Shown piece after piece: positions 49,901 to 57,811 of a stretch of 64,000 nucleotides of DNA; position 1 is the stretch's first letter, and each line of letters opens with the position of its first letter. Both the position numbers and the translations under genes were made by a program. The notes beneath the pieces are model-generated. The model made no database searches. It was not told the origin of the DNA and worked only from the letters and a program-made list of their open reading frames with translations. Location: contig NZ_CP049935.1 in NCBI RefSeq assembly GCF_011383005.1, positions 3,038,001 to 3,102,000 on the forward strand, read 5' to 3'. The DNA is from Phycicoccus sp. HDW14 (GTDB taxonomy: Bacteria > Actinomycetota > Actinomycetes > Actinomycetales > Dermatophilaceae).

Positions 49901-50726
49901 GCCCGAGCCCGCCACGGAGCCGGAGCCGGCCGCCGAGGCCTCGACTGCCGCGGCCGCAGAAGACGACGTCGACCCCTGGGACGAGCCCGCGGACTCCGCC
50001 CCGGCGACCTCGGCGGAGCCAGAGAAGACGGAGCCGCAGGTCGAGCCAAACCCGACGACCGAGGCCACATCCGCTCCGGCGGCAGACGACGACGTCGACC
50101 CGTGGGACGAGCCCGCCGACACCGTCGAGGCGTCGTCGCAGACCTCGGCTCCTGCCACCGAGCCCGAGGCGGAGGCGGAGGCGGCCGAGCAGCCCGCACC
50201 CGACGCCGAGGTGCCGGCACCAGAGCCCGAGGCGAAGACCGCGGAGCCCGAACCGGATTCGAAGGCGAAGACCGCCGACCCCGAGCCGGAGCCGGAGGCA
50301 ACGGACGCCGAGCCGGAGCCCGAGCGCGCCGACGCGCCGGCAGCCGAGACCGAGACCGGGTCGACGGACGCCGGGTCGTTCAGCGGCGACGCCTCGCTCC
50401 TCGACGAGCCCGACCCCTGGGACGAGCCGGCCGACACCATCGAGGCTGCGTCGCCATCAGCATCCGACATCCAGCCCGACGCGGAGGCTCAGCCGTCCAC
50501 GGAGCCGGAGCCGGAGGCGAAGACCGCCGAGCCGGAACCCGAGCCGGCCGAGTCGTCCGAGCCGGTCGCTGACGAGGAGCCGGCGCCCGAGCCGGTCGCT
50601 GACGAGAAGCCGGAGCCCGAACCGGCCAAGGACAAGCCCGAGCAGACCACGACGCCGGCAGCGAAGCCATCCGGTGAGTTCGGTGGCGACGCCAGCCTGC
50701 TCGACGAGCCCGACCCCTGGGACTGA
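46914..50726 (+). CDS. Membrane (Fe-S)-binding reductase, heterodisulfide-reductase-like, with DPWDEP-repeat tail
   Basis: The 1270-residue protein begins with a membrane domain of about five helices (LQVVAVVLCLVVPTIGWALL, WFTALAFIILFTTLVNAFFQ). Two 4Fe-4S clusters follow (CTECGRCQSQCP and CTTCGACVEQCP) and then two cysteine-rich CCG-type domains (VGCAGAYEDRAKK; TYHDPCYLGRHN with FCCGAGGARMWMEE). This resembles the actinobacterial Rv0338c-type Fe-S oxidoreductase. Residues from about 795 form an acidic Ala/Pro/Glu-rich disordered tail with eight DPWD motifs, seven continued as DPWDEP and the last at the C-terminus. Such a long tail is unusual. The electron donor and acceptor are unknown. Confidence 0.93.
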   Translation: MPAALAPALASDVLPSFDDRFGGVTALQVVAVVLCLVVPTIGWALLFRQVGRFVTLYRFGQPDGSRTDAPVARTWTLAKEFLGHTRMSRLKVVAAAHWFTALAFIILFTTLVNAFFQLVQPDYRLPLIGHFAPFEWVVEIFAWGGLVGIVVLMAIRQKQHPRRAAGEGGRYSRFFGSTFWQAYYVELTILFVTICIVLLRGLEAAMVQRFEPDVSLVAHFPLTGWMAGWWAGTSPAGLAAWVQVVATVKIMISFAWMITIALQPTMGVAWHRFLAFPNIWFKRESSGRTALGAAKPMTVGGKPFDLEAMEEMEEGDVLGVGKVEDFTWKGLLDFSTCTECGRCQSQCPAWNTEKPLSPKLLMMTLRDHADAKAPYLRALSEADGDAEKAMASVTAAAQTVPTDGIEPAGSVDVVDWTSMALVGATGYDAAAPLSAYNPHGPDAVIDQDVLWSCTTCGACVEQCPVDIEHVDHIIDMRRYATLIESAFPNELGGLFKNLEGKGNPWGMGARARLDWAKDLPFDVKVLGQDVSEASEVDWLFWVGCAGAYEDRAKKTSRAVAELLDTAGVSFAVLGDGETCTGDSARRAGNELLFQTLAAQNVSTFGEFGVTKVVVTCAHCFNTIKNEYPQLGGNYEVVHHTQLLNRLVREKRLTPVARPDEAPGMSSAKNVASTAATVTYHDPCYLGRHNGVYTPPRELIGALPGVELREMPRSGEKSFCCGAGGARMWMEEKLGTRINTNRTDEALATGAERIAIGCPFCRVMISDGLTAKQAEGVGEEVEVVDVAQMLLAAVRRGQEPVEAEAAAPVAAEAAAPVEDEAAAPVEAAAPAAAAAATTETEEAPAETAPAAEEEAPEPSDEDDPWDEPAGTIAPAADKEAPATPEPADEDDPWDEPSSASPVSDTGKAAPPAEAAPATAPESEKAALADGTEPDPWDEPAATADPAPGRSQGAPSEEKAVADAAASTDDVDPWDEPAGTVEESSTTSASDAPVETSEPEPATEPEPAAEASTAAAAEDDVDPWDEPADSAPATSAEPEKTEPQVEPNPTTEATSAPAADDDVDPWDEPADTVEASSQTSAPATEPEAEAEAAEQPAPDAEVPAPEPEAKTAEPEPDSKAKTADPEPEPEATDAEPEPERADAPAAETETGSTDAGSFSGDASLLDEPDPWDEPADTIEAASPSASDIQPDAEAQPSTEPEPEAKTAEPEPEPAESSEPVADEEPAPEPVADEKPEPEPAKDKPEQTTTPAAKPSGEFGGDASLLDEPDPWD
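49493..50725. repeat. Eight dispersed DPWD(EP) coding motifs
   Basis: GACCCCTGGGACGAGCC or close variants recur at 49497, 49580, 49710, 49820, 49972, 50095, 50410 and (truncated) 50711. The last two share a longer block (GDASLLDEPDPWD), suggesting recent duplication. Confidence 0.85.
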
Positions 50727-50735
50727 CCTCCGAGC

Positions 50736-50807
50736 ACTGATTGCCCAGAACCCACCTCGCAGGCCCCTCCAGGGGCTTCCCGAGGTGGGTTCTGGGCAAT
50801 CAGTCGG
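50736..50807. repeat. 75-bp inverted-repeat element, copy 2
   Basis: The 24-base arms (ACTGATTGCCCAGAACCCAC plus CTCG) are identical to those at 15323-15397, with a different 21-base loop that contains its own small hairpin (GCCCCT/AGGGGC). It lies between convergent genes. Confidence 0.9.
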
Positions 50808-50870
50808 CAGTGCAGGCCACGATCGGGGTCGCGGGCTGGCGTCCCGCAGCGCCTGACGGACCCGCGCCCA

Positions 50871-50975
50871 CCCCTGGCACTGCCCGGCAGCCCTGGCAGC
50901 GCTGGCAGCCCTGGCAGCCAAGTCTGTTCGATGGGAGGATCGTCCGCCTCCTGACGGGGATAAGCCTCCCATCGA
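50871..50975. repeat. Short tandem repeat and inverted repeat in intergenic region
   Basis: The 338-base gap 50727-51064 has no gene. It contains degenerate repeats of CCTGGCAGC (50871-50920) and an inverted repeat TCGATGGGAGG/CCTCCCATCGA at 50928-50975, besides the inverted element and terminator listed separately. Confidence 0.55.
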
Positions 50976-51009
50976 GCTGCCTCCGACCGACGACCTCGCC
51001 GACACGCAC

Positions 51010-51044
51010 GACGCCCCGGCCCCCACGCAGGGGACCGGGGCGTC
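51010..51044 (-). terminator. Terminator after the osmoprotectant transporter operon
   Basis: GACGCCCCGG pairs with CCGGGGCGTC around a 15-base loop, 21 bases after the binding-protein stop on the minus strand. Confidence 0.7.
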
Positions 51045-51064
51045 GCGGCGTCGAGCCGGGAGCG

Positions 51065-51985
51065 TCAGCCCAGGCCGTTGGCCTTGAGGAACTCCTCGGC
51101 GACGGCCTTGGGGTCCTTCTTGTCGATGTCGGTCTGCTTGAGCATCTGCGTCACGGCATCGGTGGTCAGCTTCGCGGACACCGCGTTGAGGGCGTCCTTG
51201 ACCTGGTCGGCCTTGTCGGCCCGCACGAGCGGCACGATGTTCTGCGACCCGAACACCTTCTTGGTGTCCTCGAGCACGACGAGGTCGTTCGCCGCGATGC
51301 CGGGGTCGGTGGAGAAGACGTTCGCGACGTCGGCCTGCCCGTTGACGAGGGCCTGGAGGACGGCCTGGCCCGTGAGCGGACGGAAGGTCCCGAACGTCAC
51401 GCCGTAGACCTTCTCGAGGCCGACGACACCCTGCGGGCGCTGCTTGAACTCGGGCTGGGCGGCGAGGGTCATGTCGCCGGAGACCGCCTTGAGGTCCTCG
51501 ATGGTCTTGAGGTTCTTGGACTCGGCGGTCTTCTTGGTGACGGCGAGGGAGTCGACGTCCTCGGCCGCAGACTTGTCGAGCACCGTGAGGGTCTTCGGGA
51601 TGACCGACTTGGCCTTGTCGTAGACCTCGGTGGCGTCGGTGCCGGAGTACGACTTGTCGTAGAAGACGGCGAGCGCGCCGGTGTACTCGGGGAAGACCTG
51701 GACGGAGTTGTCCTCGAGGGCCCGCAGGTAGATCTCTCGGGCGCCGATGTTGGTCTTCGTCGTGGCGTCGATGCCCTTGGCGCGCAGGGCGCCGGCGTAG
51801 ACCTCGGCGAGGAGGGTGGACTCGGAGAAGTCGGCGCCGCCGACGACGATCGAGCCGGAGGAGGCACCCGAGGACCCGCCGGAGGGGGCGTCGGAGGCGA
51901 GCGGGTCGCTGCCGCCGCCACCGCAGGCCGACAGCCCGAGGGCGGCGACGACGGCGACGGTGCTGAGGACGGTTCTGCGCTTCAT
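51065..51985 (-). CDS. Osmoprotectant ABC transporter binding lipoprotein (OpuBC/ProX-like)
   Basis: The 306-residue exported lipoprotein has lipobox LSAC with cysteine 21. It belongs to the OpuAC/ProX (QAT) family for glycine betaine, choline or related compounds: IVVGGADFSESTLLAEVYAG, then ALEDNSVQVFPEYTGALAVF, then GQADVANVFSTDPGIAAN. AAAGGGA precedes the ATG. It is the last gene of an ATPase-permease-permease-binding protein operon. Confidence 0.92.
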   Translation of the reverse strand: MKRRTVLSTVAVVAALGLSACGGGGSDPLASDAPSGGSSGASSGSIVVGGADFSESTLLAEVYAGALRAKGIDATTKTNIGAREIYLRALEDNSVQVFPEYTGALAVFYDKSYSGTDATEVYDKAKSVIPKTLTVLDKSAAEDVDSLAVTKKTAESKNLKTIEDLKAVSGDMTLAAQPEFKQRPQGVVGLEKVYGVTFGTFRPLTGQAVLQALVNGQADVANVFSTDPGIAANDLVVLEDTKKVFGSQNIVPLVRADKADQVKDALNAVSAKLTTDAVTQMLKQTDIDKKDPKAVAEEFLKANGLG

Positions 51986-52115
51986 CGGGTCGATCCCTTT
52001 CGTGGTGGCCGGGCCGGTGCGGCGGGGCCGGGTGCAGATCGGTGGAGCAACGGTCGGAGGAGCGGGGACGGGGACGCCGACGGACGGCGCCCGGTGGTGC
52101 GGGCGGGCGGGCCGG

Positions 52116-52895
52116 TCAGGACGAGCCGCCCGGGATCCCACCCTGACCAACAGGCAGGCGGGCGTTTGCTTCCACTGCGGCGGCATCGTCATCGTTTCGT
52201 GACCCACCGACAGGACGCCGGGTCCGCGCCAGGCCGGGCGAGACGAGGCGTCGCTGGAGCAGCGCGAGCAGCCCCTCGAGCAGCACCGCGAGCACGGCCA
52301 CGAGCAGCGCCCCGGCGGCGGCCTGCGGGTAGTCGCCGAACGCGATGCCGTCGACGAGCAGCCGGCCGAGGCCGCCCAGCCCGATGAGCGCGGCGATGGT
52401 CGCGGTGGCCACGACCTGCAGTGATGCGGTGCGCACGCCCGACATCACGAGCGGCAGGGCACACGGCAGCTCGACCTGGCGCAGTACCTGCCAGCCGGTC
52501 ATCCCGACGCCGCGGGCCGCGTCGCGCGCCGCCGGGTCGACGGCCTCGACGCCGGCGTAGGTGCCGGCGAGCAGCGGGGGGACGGCCAGCAGCACGAGGA
52601 CGACGGTGCTGGGCAGGAGGAAGGCGAGGTTGCCGCGCAGCGCGGGCCCGAGCCACAGGGCGAACGCGAAGAGCAGGCCGAGGGTCGGGACCGCACGGGC
52701 CGCGTTGGTCGCGGTGACGAGCCAGCGCATCCGACCGGTGTGGCCGATCCACAGCCCCAGGGGCAGCGCGATGGCGAGGGCGATGACCATCGCGAGGACG
52801 CTGTACCAGAGGTGCTCGAGCAGCCGGGTGAGGATGCCGTCCGGCCCGGACCAGTGGGCGGGGTCGAGGAGCCAGGAGAAGAGGGAGCCGATCAC
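52116..52895 (-). CDS. Osmoprotectant ABC transporter permease (second)
   Basis: The 259-residue inner-membrane permease has five to six helices and the motif DAARGVGMTGWQVLRQVELP that contacts the ATPase. I use the GTG at 52895 because it overlaps the stop of the first permease (GTGA at 52892-52895); a GTG at 52922 is possible. It pairs with the permease upstream, as in OpuBB/OpuBD-type systems. Confidence 0.9.
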   Translation of the reverse strand: MIGSLFSWLLDPAHWSGPDGILTRLLEHLWYSVLAMVIALAIALPLGLWIGHTGRMRWLVTATNAARAVPTLGLLFAFALWLGPALRGNLAFLLPSTVVLVLLAVPPLLAGTYAGVEAVDPAARDAARGVGMTGWQVLRQVELPCALPLVMSGVRTASLQVVATATIAALIGLGGLGRLLVDGIAFGDYPQAAAGALLVAVLAVLLEGLLALLQRRLVSPGLARTRRPVGGSRNDDDAAAVEANARLPVGQGGIPGGSS

Positions 52896-53539
52896 GAGCG
52901 CGCTCCCGCCGCTCGACGCCACGGCGTGAGGGTCCGCGCCAGGGTCTGGATGACGAGGTCGAGCAGGAGCGCGAGGACCATCGTCGCGACGATGCCCGTG
53001 AGCAGCTCGCCCCAGATGATCCGCCGGTAGCCGTCGACGAGCAGGTTCCCCAGCTGCGAGACCCCGACGACCGAGGCGATGGACACGATCGACACGTTGG
53101 AGACGGCGGCCACCCGCAGCCCGGCCGCGATGACGGGGACGGCGAGCGGCAGCTCGACCCCGAACAGCCGGCGCAGCCCGCGGTAGCCCATCGCCGTCGC
53201 GGCCTGCTCGACGTGGTCGGGCACCGAGAGCAGGCCGTCGGCGACCGTGCGGGCGAGGAGGGCGACCGTGTAGATGGTCATCGCGACGACGACGTTGACC
53301 GGGTCGAGGATCTTCGTGCCGAGGACCAGCGGCATGATGACGAAGAGCGCCAGCGACGGGATCGTGTAGAGCAGACCGGTGGTGGTGACGACCGCCGGGT
53401 AAGAGCCGCGCCAGCGCTTGGCGGCCCAGCCGAGCGGCAGCGACAGCACCAGGCCGACGACCAGCGGCACCCCGGCCAGGTACAGGTGGGACAGGCTGAG
53501 GTCGAGGACCGTGCGCCAGTTGTCGGCGAGCCAGTCCAC
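52892..53539 (-). CDS. Osmoprotectant ABC transporter permease (first)
   Basis: The 215-residue permease of the same family has helices such as LYLAGVPLVVGLVLSLPLGW and an EAA-like loop (QAATAMGYRGLRRLFGVELP). The GTG start at 53539 lies one base after the ATPase stop. The two permeases share the motif arrangement but are distinct, as usual in this transporter type. Confidence 0.92.
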   Translation of the reverse strand: MDWLADNWRTVLDLSLSHLYLAGVPLVVGLVLSLPLGWAAKRWRGSYPAVVTTTGLLYTIPSLALFVIMPLVLGTKILDPVNVVVAMTIYTVALLARTVADGLLSVPDHVEQAATAMGYRGLRRLFGVELPLAVPVIAAGLRVAAVSNVSIVSIASVVGVSQLGNLLVDGYRRIIWGELLTGIVATMVLALLLDLVIQTLARTLTPWRRAAGARS

Positions 53540-53540
53540 G

Positions 53541-54680
53541 TCAGGCCTCGTCCGCCGCCACCGCGACCGCGCCCCCGTGCACCGGGTCGTCCTCGTCGCG
53601 CTCGGGTCGGTCGGTGTCCTCGATGGCGCTGAGCACCTCGTGGGCCAGCACGGTGCCGACGAGCGAGCCGCTGTCGTCGACGACGACCCCGCGCCGCGAC
53701 GGCGAGGAGAGCGCGGCGTCGAGGGCGCCGCGCAGGGTGCCCCCGGCCCGGGCCACGGTGCCGCCGCGGTGCAGGTCGGAGTCCTCGACCGCCCGGCCGC
53801 CGATGCGCGCCGGCTCGACCCATCCGAGCGGGTGCCGGTCGTCGTCGACGACGAGCAGCCAGGCCGCACTCCCCTCGGGTCGCTCGCCGAGCACGACGGT
53901 GCGCTCGGACCGCAGCGGCAGCCGGGGCGTCGCCTGGAACTGGAGGGCGCGGTAGCCCCGGTCGCGCCCGACGAAGTCGGCGACGAAGTCGTCGGCCGGG
54001 TGCGCGAGCAGGTACGACGGCTCGGCCACCTGGGCCAGCGTGCCGCCGACGCGGAGCACCGCGACCTGGTCGCCGAGCTTGATGGCCTCGTCGATGTCGT
54101 GGGTGACGAAGACGATGGTCTTGCCGAGCTCGTCCTGGAGCCGGAGGAACTCGTCCTGCAGCTGGTCGCGGACGATGGGGTCGACCGCCGAGAACGGCTC
54201 GTCCATGAGCATCACGGGCGGGTCGGCGGCCAGGGCCCGGGCCACGCCCACCCGCTGCTGCTGCCCACCCGAGAGCTGCGCCGGGTAGCGGTCGCCGAGG
54301 TGCAGCTCGAGGCCGACGCGCTCGAGCAGCTCGCGCGAGCGCTCGGCCGTCCGCTTCCGGTCCCAGCCGAGCAGCCGGGGCACGGTGCCGATGTTGTCGA
54401 GGACCGTGCGGTGCGGGAACAGGCCGGCGTGCTGGATGACGTAGCCGATGCCCCGTCGCAGCTCGGCCTGGGGCATCCGGCCGGTGTCCTGGCCGTCGAG
54501 CGAGATCGACCCGCGGGTCGGCTCGATCATCCGGTTGACCATCCGCAGGCTCGTCGTCTTGCCGCAGCCCGAGGGCCCGACGAGGACGGTGATCTTGCCG
54601 GTGGGTGCCGTGAGGCTGAGGTCGTCGACCGCGACGGTGCCGTCGGGGTACTGCTTGGTGACGCCGTCGAAGCGGATCAT
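53541..54680 (-). CDS. Osmoprotectant ABC transporter ATPase with CBS domains (OpuBA/ProV-like)
   Basis: The 379-residue cytoplasmic ATPase has Walker A GPSGCGKTTS, Q-loop VIQHAGLFPHR, signature LSGGQQQRVGVA, Walker B VMLMDEPFSAVD and the switch histidine in VFVTHDIDEA. The C-terminal third (about 260-350) is a CBS pair (WLLVVDDDRHPLGWVEPARI; RRGVVVDDSGSLVGTVLAHE), which in this family senses ionic strength or nucleotides. It is the first gene of the operon. Confidence 0.94.
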   Translation of the reverse strand: MIRFDGVTKQYPDGTVAVDDLSLTAPTGKITVLVGPSGCGKTTSLRMVNRMIEPTRGSISLDGQDTGRMPQAELRRGIGYVIQHAGLFPHRTVLDNIGTVPRLLGWDRKRTAERSRELLERVGLELHLGDRYPAQLSGGQQQRVGVARALAADPPVMLMDEPFSAVDPIVRDQLQDEFLRLQDELGKTIVFVTHDIDEAIKLGDQVAVLRVGGTLAQVAEPSYLLAHPADDFVADFVGRDRGYRALQFQATPRLPLRSERTVVLGERPEGSAAWLLVVDDDRHPLGWVEPARIGGRAVEDSDLHRGGTVARAGGTLRGALDAALSSPSRRGVVVDDSGSLVGTVLAHEVLSAIEDTDRPERDEDDPVHGGAVAVAADEA

Positions 54681-54745
54681 CCGACGACCCTAACGAAGAT
54701 GCGCGCGGACGCGACGGGTTGCCGTCCGTCCTTTAACGACCTGGC

Positions 54746-55468
54746 CTACCGCCCCAGGAGGGCGCCGGTGACGAAGTCGGTGACCGTGCGGTGCCAGTAG
54801 GAGGCGTGGCGCAGCATCGCGTGCTTCTCGCCGGGCACCCGCAGGTGGGTGACGTCGGCGCCGGACTCCTCCCAGCGGCGGGCGATGACGGCGGTGCGCC
54901 GCGGGTCGGTCATCCGGTCGCCGCTGCCGTGCATGAGGAGGACCGGCACGTCGGAGCGCGGCTGGCGGGCGTCGTCCTCGACCCACGGGGCCAGCGCCGC
55001 GACCGCCGCGACGTCGGGCTCGGCGGCGAGCTGGAGGGCCACCCGGCCGCCCATCGAGTGCCCGACGAGGGCCACCGGGACGCCGGGCAGGACGCGGCGG
55101 ATGCGCTCGAGGGCCCAGCGCGCGTCGTGCACGGGGTCCTGCTCGAGGCCGTTCCAGCCGCGGACGCGGTACTTCAGGCGCAGGACGGCGAGGCGGCCGT
55201 CGGCGGCGTGCTGGAGGGCGGTGGCGAAGGGGAGCATCCGGACGACGGCCAGGCGCCGCCAGCGGACCGGTTCGTGGCTGCGCTCGGCACCGCCGTGGAG
55301 GACGAGGACGACACCGACGGGGGCCTCGGGCACGTGACCGCGCAGCTCGGCGCCGCCGCCGCCCTCGGGGGAGAGCAGCGCCGTGGCGAGGTCCGTGGTG
55401 GGCGTGTGCCCCGGGGCGGGGTGGGACTCGAGCGCCGGTTCGGGCGTGCTGGTGGGGCGGTCGGGCAT
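54746..55468 (-). CDS. Alpha/beta hydrolase
   Basis: The 240-residue protein has the oxyanion strand GVVLVLHGGAERS, nucleophile elbow ALVGHSMGGRVA, an acid residue in LLMHGSGDRMTDP and the catalytic histidine in GEKHAML. Together these define a serine hydrolase (dienelactone hydrolase/lysophospholipase-like). GGAGG precedes the ATG. It has no signal peptide. The substrate is unknown; it does not appear coupled to its neighbours. Confidence 0.9.
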   Translation of the reverse strand: MPDRPTSTPEPALESHPAPGHTPTTDLATALLSPEGGGGAELRGHVPEAPVGVVLVLHGGAERSHEPVRWRRLAVVRMLPFATALQHAADGRLAVLRLKYRVRGWNGLEQDPVHDARWALERIRRVLPGVPVALVGHSMGGRVALQLAAEPDVAAVAALAPWVEDDARQPRSDVPVLLMHGSGDRMTDPRRTAVIARRWEESGADVTHLRVPGEKHAMLRHASYWHRTVTDFVTGALLGR

Positions 55469-55650
55469 CGCGTCCTCCGGGTCGGGCAGGCCGGTCGGTG
55501 TCCGGGGCGGACCGAACCCTGCACCCCGATGGGTACCGCGTGCACGGAGCCACGACGGGGACGGCCCGCACTCCGGGCGTGTCGTGCCAGGGTCGGGTGT
55601 CGTGGCGGGGTTCGGTGCCTGGGGTGTGGGTGGATGCCCTGGGGTCCGGC

Positions 55651-56226
55651 TCAGACGTCGGCGCGGTGGAAGTTCTGGAAGCTGCGGCTGGCGGTGGGGC
55701 CGCGCTGGCCCTGGTAGTGCGAGCCGTAGCCCTCGGAGCCGTAGGGGCTCTCGGCCGGGCTGCTCAGGCGGAAGAACGCGAGCTGGCCGATCTTCATCCC
55801 GGGCCAGAGCATGATCGGCAGGGTCGCGACGTTGGAGAGCTCGAGCGTGACGTGGCCGGTGAAGCCGGGGTCGACGAAGCCGGCCGTCGCGTGGGTCAGC
55901 AGGCCGAGGCGCCCGAGGCTGGACTTGCCCTCGACCCGGGCGGCGAGGTCGTCGGGGAGGCTGACGGTCTCGAGCGTGGAGCCGAGGACGAACTCGCCCG
56001 GATGGAGGACGAACCCCTCGTGCGGCTCGACCTCGACGAGCCGGGTGAGGTCGGCCTGGTCCTGGGCCGGGTCGATCACCTGGTACTTGTGGTTGTCGAA
56101 GAGCCGGAAGAACTTGTCGAGGCGCACGTCGACGCTGCTGGGCTGGATCATGTCGGGGTCCCACGGGTCGAGGACGACCCGTCCGGCCTCGACCTCGGCG
56201 CGGATGTCGCGGTCGGAGAGGAGCAC
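55651..56226 (-). CDS. dcd: dCTP deaminase
   Basis: This 191-residue trimeric enzyme supplies dUTP or dUMP for thymidylate synthesis. Conserved segments are [35 protein letters not shown], the substrate loop [20 protein letters not shown] with catalytic Glu in HVTLELSN, and a C-terminal [15 protein letters not shown]. The form resembles the mycobacterial bifunctional dCTP deaminase/dUTPase, but I cannot decide between the two activities from sequence alone. Confidence 0.95.
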   Translation of the reverse strand: MLLSDRDIRAEVEAGRVVLDPWDPDMIQPSSVDVRLDKFFRLFDNHKYQVIDPAQDQADLTRLVEVEPHEGFVLHPGEFVLGSTLETVSLPDDLAARVEGKSSLGRLGLLTHATAGFVDPGFTGHVTLELSNVATLPIMLWPGMKIGQLAFFRLSSPAESPYGSEGYGSHYQGQRGPTASRSFQNFHRADV

Positions 56227-56322
56227 GCGGTCAGGCTACCGGTGGGCCGCCGGGGGCGGTGCGGGGGCGCGGTGCGGTTCGGCTAGACTTCCGGGCGCCG
56301 GGGAGGTCGCTCGACCCGGAAT

Positions 56323-56396
56323 GCCGATGTAGCTCAATGGTAGAGCGCCAGCTTCCCAAGCTGGACACGCGGGTTCGATTCCCGTCATCGGCTCCA
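56323..56396 (+). tRNA. tRNA-Gly (anticodon CCC), attachment site of the right-hand element
   Basis: The acceptor arms GCCGATG and CATCGGC pair. The anticodon stem CCAGC/GCTGG encloses TTCCCAA with anticodon CCC, and the T arm is GGGTTCGATTCCC. CCA is encoded (56394-56396). Its 3' end faces the integrase of the element at 56.4 kb. Confidence 0.95.
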
Positions 56397-56487
56397 CCGC
56401 ATCACCGCAGGTCAGGCCAGATGAAGCCGACCGGCCCCCTCTCCCGGATGGCACAGCCAGTGCGTCGCGTGCCCAACGCGTGCCCAA

Positions 56488-57591
56488 TCACCGCCCGCCA
56501 CCCCGGCTGAACACTTGGTCCAGGGTCGCCGCGATCCGGGCATCACGCTCGGCCGTCGCGTGCTGGTAGATGAGCGCCGCACGCATGCTTGCGTGGCCCA
56601 TCCGGTGCATCAGCTCGCGGGTGCTGGCCCCCGACGCAGCGGCGAAGTGGTTGCCCGTGTGGCGCAGGTCATGCAGATGCACCCGCGGGTCAAGGTCGGC
56701 CGCCGAGCGGGCCGCGGACCACACCGGGGTCCAGTTCGACCGGTGCAGGGTGTTGCCTCGCTGGCCCACGAACAGCCGGCCCTCGGGCCCGTCCTCTGCG
56801 AACGCGGCGAGGTGCTGCTCGATGTCCTCACGTAGCCCGAGCGGGAGCGCGATGGTCCGCAGGCCCGCTCGCGACTTCGGGCCCTTGACCACGAGCCGGC
56901 CGCCGACTTCGGAGACCGAGCGCCGCACCGTGAGGGTCATCAGGTCCAGGTCGAGGTCGCCCCGCTGCAGGCCCATCAGCTCACCCCACCGGAGCGAGCC
57001 GTACACCGCCAGCAGCACCACGAGTCGGTAGCGGGGCTCGATCACCTCGGCCAGCCGCGCGACCTCGGCCGGGGTGAGGATGGGCCGCTCGGAAGCGACC
57101 TCGCTCCCCGCGCCCCGGATGCGGCACGGGTTCCGCAGGATCACCTCGTCATCGACCGCCGTCGCCATGATCGAGCGCAGCAGCCGGTACGCCTTCGCGA
57201 TGGTCGAGGCCCCGACACCCGCGTCCTGACGACCCTGCCGCCAGCGCCGCACCAGGGCGGGCGAGAGGTACCGCAGCTGGACCTCGCCCAGGTACGGCGC
57301 GAGGTGCAGCCGCAGCAGTGTCCCGTACAGCTCACGCGTCCGGCCCGTGATCGTCGCCCGCTCCGCCACCCACCGAGCGGCGTACGTCCCGAACGTCACC
57401 CCGGCCAGCGACGGATCCACCCACCGACCGGTCGCCATGTCCGCCGCCACGATCGCGTACGCCGCCTCGGCCTCCGCCTTGGTCCGGTGCGTCTGCTCCA
57501 ACGTCCGGCGCAGGCCGTCCAGACCCGTGTACCGGACCTGCCAACGCCCGGACGGCAGCCGGCGGATCGACCCGCGCACCCGCTTGCCCAT
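56488..57591 (-). CDS. int: Tyrosine recombinase (AICE integrase)
   Basis: The 367-residue protein has an N-terminal AP2-like arm domain (RRLPSGRWQVRYTGLDGLRR), a core-binding domain and a catalytic domain. The catalytic Arg is in YGSLRWGELMGL, the HxxR box is HDLRHTGNHFA, a histidine is in HRMGHASMRAALIYQH and the nucleophile Tyr is in LIYQHAT. The ATG overlaps the excisionase stop (TGATG). It reads toward tRNA-Gly, the probable integration target. Confidence 0.95.
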   Translation of the reverse strand: MGKRVRGSIRRLPSGRWQVRYTGLDGLRRTLEQTHRTKAEAEAAYAIVAADMATGRWVDPSLAGVTFGTYAARWVAERATITGRTRELYGTLLRLHLAPYLGEVQLRYLSPALVRRWRQGRQDAGVGASTIAKAYRLLRSIMATAVDDEVILRNPCRIRGAGSEVASERPILTPAEVARLAEVIEPRYRLVVLLAVYGSLRWGELMGLQRGDLDLDLMTLTVRRSVSEVGGRLVVKGPKSRAGLRTIALPLGLREDIEQHLAAFAEDGPEGRLFVGQRGNTLHRSNWTPVWSAARSAADLDPRVHLHDLRHTGNHFAAASGASTRELMHRMGHASMRAALIYQHATAERDARIAATLDQVFSRGGGR

Positions 57592-57806
57592 CACGCACTC
57601 CGCCCGCGCGACGGCAGCGGCTCCACCGTCACCGCCGCCAGGTACTCCGGCACCGCCGACACCGGGAACCGCAGGTGCTTCCCCACCCGCAGGAACCGGA
57701 TGCGCCGCGCCGCCACCAGCTGACGGACGAACCCGTCCGCCGTTCCCAGCACCTCCGCCACCTCGTGCACCGTCAGAAGCCGCTGCATCTCCGTCGTCTC
57801 TTCCAT
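57591..57806 (-). CDS. xis: Excisionase (Xis)
   Basis: The 71-residue HTH_17 protein reads RLLTVHEVAEVLGTADGFVR, then QLVAARRIRFLRVGKHLRFP and VSAVPEYLAAV. Xis directs the integrase toward excision. The start MEETTEMQ was chosen because GAGGTGAG lies just before it. It is coupled to int and lies directly after repSA, the standard AICE order. Confidence 0.92.
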   Translation of the reverse strand: MEETTEMQRLLTVHEVAEVLGTADGFVRQLVAARRIRFLRVGKHLRFPVSAVPEYLAAVTVEPLPSRGRSA

Positions 57807-57811
57807 CGCCC

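Noticed and set aside
50800..51009. A minus-strand 69-codon frame with CQGCQRCQGCR
   Set aside because: The cysteine pattern comes from a short tandem DNA repeat; there is no start signal, and it overlaps the inverted-repeat element.
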